From Candidatus Dadabacteria bacterium RIFCSPHIGHO2_12_FULL_53_21 (GTDB lineage: Bacteria > Desulfobacterota_D > UBA1144 > Nemesobacterales > UBA2774), in NCBI GenBank assembly GCA_001775255.1, contig MFCJ01000044.1, forward strand, positions 1 to 7,245: a stretch of DNA of 7,245 bases. Direction: 5' to 3'. Below are positions 1 to 4,020 of this stretch, in pieces. The notes beneath the pieces are model-generated. The model saw nothing but the letters and a program-made list of their open reading frames with translations. It searched no databases and was not told the DNA's origin. Position 1 is the first letter of the stretch; each line of letters begins with the position of its first letter. A program made the translations under genes and the position numbers.

Positions 1-29
1 AACTAAATTTGTAATCTTGTTATAGAATA

Positions 30-509
30 CTATTCCTCCTTCTTCAAACATGACACGAAGTCCTTATTATATGAATCGTATTTCAGGCTCGAAAGATAGG
101 CTATAAGAGCCTCGAAGTCGTCCGGTGTCCCTTTAAATCTTTTTCTGTATTTTTTCTTTGCATTACTCTGACATTCGGGCGTATCCTTGAAGTAACTTTT
201 TGGGTCTTTTAGAAAGGCCCCAAATGATTCCACGTCCCTTTTTTTGCCGACATCCGAAAGGTCGGGCGCTATCCCTTTTTCTTCTTTTTCGTCTTCTGGT
301 TTGAGTTCAACTCCTTTTGATTTTGCAAAAGCTTCTTTTTCTTTTTGAATAGCATCCGATTCGGCTTTTATCGTGTGGCAGGTATAGCACCTATGCTCGA
401 CGAATATCTTTATACCCTTCTGCTGTACACTTCCGTCCTGGGCGTGCGCCCACGCGGATACCGCGAATATCAGTACTAATGCGTAAATATATCTGTAAAT
501 GTATACCAT
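30..509 (-). CDS. Periplasmic monoheme c-type cytochrome, AT-rich paralogue
   Basis: A 159-aa exported monoheme cytochrome, likely a periplasmic electron carrier. Residues 1-23 form a Sec signal peptide ending AHA-Q, and the haem site CYTCH is at 41-45. The C-terminal helix (FEALIAYLSSLK, about 132-143) fits the class I cytochrome c fold. There is no Met after the start residue and only His39 besides the haem His, so the usual Met ligand is missing; the place where it is expected is a basic stretch, KKKYRKRFKG (118-127). Cys113 and Cys154 are shared with the paralogue encoded at 737-1213; 39 of 47 residues match over 24-70. A GTG at 518 is in frame, but the Shine-Dalgarno GAGAGG overlaps it, and the ATG at 509 aligns with the paralogue start. 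The gene is AT-rich (32-40% GC in sampled lines against about 60% in the paralogue). It has its own upstream region, so it may be transcribed separately. Its electron partner is unknown. Confidence 0.92.
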   Translation of the reverse strand: MVYIYRYIYALVLIFAVSAWAHAQDGSVQQKGIKIFVEHRCYTCHTIKAESDAIQKEKEAFAKSKGVELKPEDEKEEKGIAPDLSDVGKKRDVESFGAFLKDPKSYFKDTPECQSNAKKKYRKRFKGTPDDFEALIAYLSSLKYDSYNKDFVSCLKKEE

Positions 510-517
510 GATATACA

Positions 518-523
518 CCTCTC
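518..523 (-). promoter_or_regulatory. Ribosome binding site that fixes the start of the first cytochrome
   Basis: On the minus strand this reads GAGAGG, eight bases before the ATG at 509. It covers the first base of the alternative in-frame GTG at 518-516, which therefore cannot use it. This is why I start the gene at 509. Confidence 0.6.
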
Positions 524-549
524 GTTAATTGATTCACTATAATTTAGTC

Positions 550-565
550 TGCATATTTTATGCCA
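550..565 (-). promoter_or_regulatory. Candidate sigma-54 (-24/-12) promoter
   Basis: The minus strand reads TGGCATAAAATATGCA. The sigma-54 consensus is TGGCAC-N5-TTGCA. The invariant GG and GC dinucleotides are both present with the required 10 bases between them; mismatches are T for C at the sixth base and A for T at the twelfth. Transcription would start near 540, giving a leader of about 30 nt that contains the GAGAGG ribosome binding site. The inverted repeat at 635-653 lies about 100 bp upstream, a usual distance for an enhancer-binding protein site. The TGGCATAAAA part recurs at 6633-6642. The match is by eye; no RpoN activator gene is in the window. Confidence 0.45.
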
Positions 566-693
566 CATTCCTGTTACAATAACTACCCGTATGTGCTAAC
601 TATTAATTCTTGAGAAAGTTAAGGTCTATGTAAGGTGTCATATGTTATGACACTTACGAGTATTCTTACTGTACATATATTGAAGATGTTCGC
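556..693 (-). repeat. Diverged repeat element, copy A (before the first cytochrome)
   Basis: Read on the minus strand, this spacer shares with 6516-6642 (plus strand) these blocks in the same order: GCGAA (693-689), AATATATGTA (681-672), TGTCA (652-648), GACC-NN-AACT (626-617), ACGGGTAGTTAT (590-579) and TGGCATAAAA (565-556). The distance from the second to the fifth block is 81 nt here and 78 nt in copy B. The last two blocks are 13 nt apart here and 3 nt apart in copy B. Weaker similarity extends to about 720. The inverted repeat at 635-653 and the sigma-54-like site lie inside this copy. I infer common descent or a shared control region. Confidence 0.55.
635..653. promoter_or_regulatory. 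Perfect 8-bp inverted repeat, candidate operator or enhancer site
   Basis: GTGTCATA and TATGACAC are perfect inverted arms around the three bases TGT. GTAA (630-633) and TTAC (654-657) extend the symmetry with one extra G on the left. It lies in the spacer before the 159-aa monoheme cytochrome gene. No T-run follows on the minus strand, so it is not a terminator for the upstream gene. The half-site TGTCA-N7-TGACA looks like a dimeric regulator site, but I cannot name the regulator. Confidence 0.5.
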
Positions 694-736
694 TAAATTT
701 AAGCTTAATCGATTCGAAGTAGTCATCGTCACACAC

Positions 737-1213
737 TCATTCTTTTAAGCACGACTCGAAGCCCGCTTCCTGCTTGTTCCCGGATTTAAGCGTTTCGATC
801 CAGGCCACGAGGTCCTGGAACTCGGCGTCGGTGCCCTTGAACTTCTTCCTCTCCTTCTTCTTCGCGAGTTTCTTGCAGTCAGGGGTGTCCTTGAAATAAT
901 CCTTCGGGTTTTTCAGAAATTTAGTAAGCCATTCCTGAGTCCTGTCGGCACCTATGTTCGAGAGGTCTCCCCCCTTGGACTCGTCCTTGTCTTCGGCGCT
1001 CTCCTTGAGCTCGACCCCTTTTGATTTCGCGAACGCCTCCTTGGCCGCCTCAATCTGGGCCGACTCGGCTTTCACCGTATGGCACGTGTAGCACCGCTTC
1101 TCTACGAATATTGCGATACCCTTCTGCTGCACGCTCCCGTCCTGGGCGTATGCCGCGGCCGGTATCATGAGAAAAAGCGCTAATACGTAAACATATCCGT
1201 GAATTTGAACCAT
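737..1213 (-). CDS. Periplasmic monoheme c-type cytochrome, operon copy
   Basis: A 158-aa exported cytochrome with a signal peptide (1-23, cleavage AYA-Q) and one haem site, CYTCH, at 41-45. The mature protein has no Met at all and no His beyond His45, so the sixth haem ligand must be Lys, Cys or nothing. Cys113 (in KDTPDC) and Cys155 near the C-terminus are conserved in the paralogue and could form a disulfide or ligate haem. The basic run KKKERKKFKG (118-127) sits where MP-x-F-x-G normally carries the Met ligand. Its first 34 bases overlap the end of the tetraheme gene. The ribosome binding site AAGGGGG (1230-1224) lies inside that gene, ten bases before the ATG, which suggests translational coupling. 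GC is about 60%, like the rest of the operon. The likely role is shuttling electrons to or from the multiheme proteins encoded upstream; this is an inference from context. Confidence 0.93.
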   Translation of the reverse strand: MVQIHGYVYVLALFLMIPAAAYAQDGSVQQKGIAIFVEKRCYTCHTVKAESAQIEAAKEAFAKSKGVELKESAEDKDESKGGDLSNIGADRTQEWLTKFLKNPKDYFKDTPDCKKLAKKKERKKFKGTDAEFQDLVAWIETLKSGNKQEAGFESCLKE

Positions 1214-1761
1214 GGTGTGTAGACCCCCTTGTATTTAATGGTTTCGTGACAGGTGCTGCAGACTTTATTCATAGGCTCCCTCAGATAGACTTCCTTCACC
1301 GGGTCGAGCTCTATTTCCATGCCCAGCTCTTCCTTGAGCTCGGGAGCAGTGATGATTCTGAGGAAATCCGCGCTCCTCTGGCTGAGCTCGGCGCCGTACA
1401 CCTTCCGGCCCTTTATGACGCCGTCCGGGTGCGGGTCGTGGCACGTGAAACAGGCTATCTTCCCGTTCTCGTCCCCGGGGAGCGGCTTTGCGTCCATCCC
1501 CTCGTGCTCCTTCGAGCCCGGGTGCATAGTCTCGTCGTGGCACCCGAGGCAGTTCTCCGAAGGCGCGTCCACGAGGAAATACGTCGGGCTCTTCATCCCC
1601 TCCTTCGGGACCTCCGTATGACAGTCGAGACATACGAACTCGTCGTCGACCATACCGGTATGGGGGTTCTCTTCCTCTTCCTCTCCTTCCTTCTCCTGAG
1701 AGATGAGGAGCGTCGGGACGAGCACGATGAGAATGGCTATCAGGATATATCTAGTAATCAT
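1180..1761 (-). CDS. Periplasmic tetraheme c-type cytochrome
   Basis: A 193-aa exported protein with an N-terminal hydrophobic signal (about 4-20, cleavage near LIS-Q) and no lipobox, so probably soluble in the periplasm. A strongly acidic stretch follows (23-31). Four haem sites are visible: CLDCH (44-48), CLGCH (71-75), CFTCH (104-108) and CSTCH (168-172). The non-haem-motif histidines are exactly four (34, 80, 86, 111), enough for bis-His ligation of all four haems. The CFTCHDPHP segment resembles the doubled-CXXCH/cytochrome c3-c7 group. About 60 residues separate haems 3 and 4. The gene overlaps the heptaheme gene by 11 nt; GAAGGG lies five bases before the ATG. It probably passes electrons between inner-membrane donors and the outer-membrane conduit, as small periplasmic multiheme cytochromes do in metal reducers. 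I do not recognise a named orthologue. Confidence 0.93.
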   Translation of the reverse strand: MITRYILIAILIVLVPTLLISQEKEGEEEEENPHTGMVDDEFVCLDCHTEVPKEGMKSPTYFLVDAPSENCLGCHDETMHPGSKEHEGMDAKPLPGDENGKIACFTCHDPHPDGVIKGRKVYGAELSQRSADFLRIITAPELKEELGMEIELDPVKEVYLREPMNKVCSTCHETIKYKGVYTPWFKFTDMFTY

Positions 1762-2371
1762 ATCCGCCCTTCGTATGACAGGTGTTACAGAACGTTACCT
1801 CGTGACAGCTCCCGCACTCCCTCGGGTTGGCCCGCGCCTCGATCCCGTGAATCATCCTGAAATTCCTGTCGTGGACCATTATCGTGGGGAGGTCCCTTCG
1901 CTTGTGGCAGTCCTCACAGAACCTCGGCGCGTGACAATTTTCACACGACTCCTCGTCGGCTTTGGAGAAGACAGCGTGTTTCTCCATCCAGTTGAAATTA
2001 TGGTTCTTGGGCTCGATCTCGGCCATGTTGAAATGGCATAGGCTGCACTCCCCGGGCGCTATATTGCCGGCCTCCGGATTGAAATGACAGAAATGGCACG
2101 TCTCCTTTCCGGGGAAGAAGGACTGTTTGGACATCTTTATAGCCTCTTCTATGCTCTTTTCATCTTTCGTTTCTATGTTCATGGGGTGGCAGACGAAGCA
2201 GTCGAACCCCTCCTTCTCCATAACCTTCTTGTGCGTCTCGTGCGAGTAGTTCATGCTCACGTCGAGCGGAACCTTCGGTTTCGCGCCTGAAGCGTTCTCT
2301 TCCTTGTTCTGTGCGCCGCACCCTATGAGCGCAAACACAGCCGCTGTTAAAATTAGTATCGTTCTCTTCAT
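1751..2371 (-). CDS. Heptaheme c-type cytochrome lipoprotein, MtrA-like role
   Basis: A 206-aa lipoprotein: the signal ends in the lipobox LIGC with Cys18 as the lipidated residue. Seven haem sites lie at 58-62 (CFVCH), 92-96 (CHFCH), 109-113 (CSLCH), 143-147 (CENCH), 152-156 (CEDCH), 186-190 (CGSCH) and 195-199 (CNTCH). Seven further histidines (44, 47, 93, 124, 132, 167, 175) could give all-bis-His ligation if His93, inside CHFCH, serves as a ligand. The HDRNFRMIHG segment followed by C..CH....C..CH is common in Geobacter-type multiheme proteins. The start is ATG at 2371, overlapping the barrel stop as TGATG; a GTG one codon earlier (2374) is also possible. Lying directly after the barrel gene, it is the best candidate for the haem wire that enters the barrel from the periplasm. 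MtrA has ten haems, so this would be a shorter wire. The function is inferred from gene order. Confidence 0.94.
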   Translation of the reverse strand: MKRTILILTAAVFALIGCGAQNKEENASGAKPKVPLDVSMNYSHETHKKVMEKEGFDCFVCHPMNIETKDEKSIEEAIKMSKQSFFPGKETCHFCHFNPEAGNIAPGECSLCHFNMAEIEPKNHNFNWMEKHAVFSKADEESCENCHAPRFCEDCHKRRDLPTIMVHDRNFRMIHGIEARANPRECGSCHEVTFCNTCHTKGGYDY

Positions 2372-3672
2372 CACATGCTCGTCGAAAAGAAATAACTCAA
2401 TCCCAAATCAACCCTAATGTCCCTGTGAAAATCCTGGTTCGTGTTGAACTCGAGAGCGGTCCGCAGCACGAGGTCCTTCATAAGCACGTAGTCGCTTCCT
2501 ATAATATAGCTGAAGGCGTTCCCGCTCTGGTTCGTGATTTTATTGTAATAAGCATAGGCGAAAGCGAACTGAAGCTGCCATCCGCTCATCACTTGTTCAT
2601 ATAGGCTCGTATTGAGCCCTACGGCGTAGTCGGTCTCTCCGCCGCCGTCTATATAGTAAAATCCCTGAAAAGCCCTGAGCCCTATATTCTTCCAGAAGTC
2701 GAACATGAAGCCGAGCTTGGCTATGTTGCCGTTTGTGCTTTCGTCTTCGGAGGGGTCATAATGCGAATATGCGTAGCTCCCGTTTATCTCCAGGTAGGAT
2801 ACCGGAACGAACGTAACGCCGACCCTCGCCTGCTGCAGCCTTCCGACGGAAAATATATCGAATATCGGGTCGAGCCTGAACTCGTCCCTTTCCTGATCCA
2901 GATTATAGTTATCGTATTCGAGGTTGAGGTAGAGCGACCGGAGCACCGTTATGCCCACTCCCGTCGTGAGGAGCCCGAGGTTCCCTTCGCCTACGTCTAT
3001 CTCGGCGAGCCCGTATATGTCGGCGTAATCGGTAAAGGGTACGGCCCTGTTGAAGGCGACATTGATAAACTGCCTCGATGAGAAGTCATCGGGGGCGTAA
3101 AGCTCGTAGCCTACGGATATTATGGACCCCAGTATCGCGTCCGTTTTCAGCTTGATGCCGAATATTCCGAAGCTGTCACCCGGCCTTTCGGGTTCAGGCT
3201 GCAGGTCGTTTTCCTGGTATCCCCCGTAAGCAGTTATCTCGAGCCCTTTCAAGGGCTTCACCCTGACGAGCGCCCCGTCCATGAGGACGAAGTTGACTCC
3301 CTCGGTCACCGCCTGCCTGCCGAGCCTCACTTCGTACGTGCCGGGCGTATTCGAGATCTCGACGAATGCGTTATAGACGTCGAGCGACTCCTGGTCCCCG
3401 TTGAATATCTCCCTTCCTCTCAGGAAGGTGTTGAAGTAAACGTTGTGGTCGGGGGAAGCTGTGCTTAGGTCGAGGTACTGGTAGAAGGGATAAACGTATT
3501 TCTTGTCACCGTCGGCGTTTAAAAGCGGGGTAGGGGCCTGGAACAGCATGAAGGCGTTACCGTAAAGACCCAAGCTCCTCGGGCGTATTATCTCTGTCTG
3601 CCCGTAGGCCGCGACTCCCCCCGTTGCCGAGAGCAGTAGCATAGTTGCGGCACATAAAATCTTTTTCGACAT
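2371..3672 (-). CDS. Outer-membrane beta-barrel, putative sheath of the electron conduit
   Basis: A 433-aa exported protein. Residues 1-24 form the signal peptide (cleavage near AYG-Q). The mature part alternates short amphipathic strands rich in Tyr, Phe, Gly and Asp turns through to the C-terminal strand DLGLSYFF, which is followed by STSM rather than ending in Phe. The RLGRQ motif (116-120) after a strand pair is common in porins. It has no Cys after the signal peptide, so it lacks the N-terminal CXXC of MtrB, and it is much shorter than MtrB (about 700 aa). Its place between a diheme and a heptaheme lipoprotein gene, downstream of a decaheme gene, suggests the porin of a porin-cytochrome complex. 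The ribosome binding site GGAG lies inside the end of the diheme gene, 8 nt upstream. The alternative is an ordinary small-molecule porin carried in the operon. Confidence 0.92.
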   Translation of the reverse strand: MSKKILCAATMLLLSATGGVAAYGQTEIIRPRSLGLYGNAFMLFQAPTPLLNADGDKKYVYPFYQYLDLSTASPDHNVYFNTFLRGREIFNGDQESLDVYNAFVEISNTPGTYEVRLGRQAVTEGVNFVLMDGALVRVKPLKGLEITAYGGYQENDLQPEPERPGDSFGIFGIKLKTDAILGSIISVGYELYAPDDFSSRQFINVAFNRAVPFTDYADIYGLAEIDVGEGNLGLLTTGVGITVLRSLYLNLEYDNYNLDQERDEFRLDPIFDIFSVGRLQQARVGVTFVPVSYLEINGSYAYSHYDPSEDESTNGNIAKLGFMFDFWKNIGLRAFQGFYYIDGGGETDYAVGLNTSLYEQVMSGWQLQFAFAYAYYNKITNQSGNAFSYIIGSDYVLMKDLVLRTALEFNTNQDFHRDIRVDLGLSYFFSTSM

Positions 3673-3680
3673 TTGAAAGA

Positions 3681-4001
3681 CTACTCCGTAAGTTCAGGTA
3701 CGCCGTTATCTCCGTGACATATCGGACAGCTCGCAAGCCCTTCCTGCTCCGTGAACTCGCGTATATCCTCGAGCAGCAGGACCCCTAAACCGGAGCGGTC
3801 CTCCTGGTGTATCACCTCGAGCGGGTGACACGCGAAACAGTCTTCCCTCCCCCATCCGTCAGGATGTTCTTCCTCGGTCAGTATGAGTCCTTCGACCCCG
3901 TCGAATATGTTCCCCCAGTCCTGGCCCTCGTCCTCACTGCTCACACACGAGACAATTGTGAACAGTGAGGACATCAGAACAACCATGAGGAGCATTTTCA
4001 T
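3681..4001 (-). CDS. Small diheme c-type cytochrome lipoprotein
   Basis: A 106-aa protein with a short hydrophobic signal ending in the lipobox IVSC (Cys19). Two haem sites follow: CFACH (55-59) and CPICH (92-96). The only other histidines are His46 and His65, exactly two, so both haems can be bis-His. The mature chain is acidic. It lies 19 nt after the decaheme gene and 8 nt before the barrel gene; AAGGA stands ten bases before the ATG. A diheme lipoprotein between the surface cytochrome and the barrel is not part of the MtrCAB layout. It might bridge the barrel-bound wire and the surface decaheme, or be attached to the periplasmic leaflet. I do not recognise a named family beyond the haem motifs; function is inferred from position. 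Confidence 0.9.
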   Translation of the reverse strand: MKMLLMVVLMSSLFTIVSCVSSEDEGQDWGNIFDGVEGLILTEEEHPDGWGREDCFACHPLEVIHQEDRSGLGVLLLEDIREFTEQEGLASCPICHGDNGVPELTE

Positions 4002-4020
4002 GTCCGGTTCGTCCTTGTGT

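Noticed and set aside
510..518. GTG start at 518 for the first monoheme cytochrome
   Set aside because: The Shine-Dalgarno sequence overlaps it, and the ATG at 509 aligns with the start of the paralogue.
631..657. The inverted repeat as a transcription terminator after the operon
   Set aside because: No T-run follows on either strand, the stem is AT-rich and the loop is only three bases. An operator is more likely.
1265..1633. A 122-codon minus-strand frame inside the tetraheme gene
   Set aside because: It is a +1/-1 frame shadow of the tetraheme gene, rich in Arg, Gly and Pro, with no haem motifs.
1246..1860. A 204-codon open frame on the plus strand
   Set aside because: It lies antisense to the tetraheme and heptaheme genes, has no recognisable domain and an odd Arg/Leu/Val-rich composition. 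It is open only because GC-rich cytochrome genes leave few stops on the opposite strand.
2371..3672. Calling the barrel MtrB and the heptaheme MtrA
   Set aside because: The barrel is about 270 residues too short and lacks CXXC, and the cytochrome has seven haems instead of ten. The role may be equivalent, but the names would overstate the evidence.
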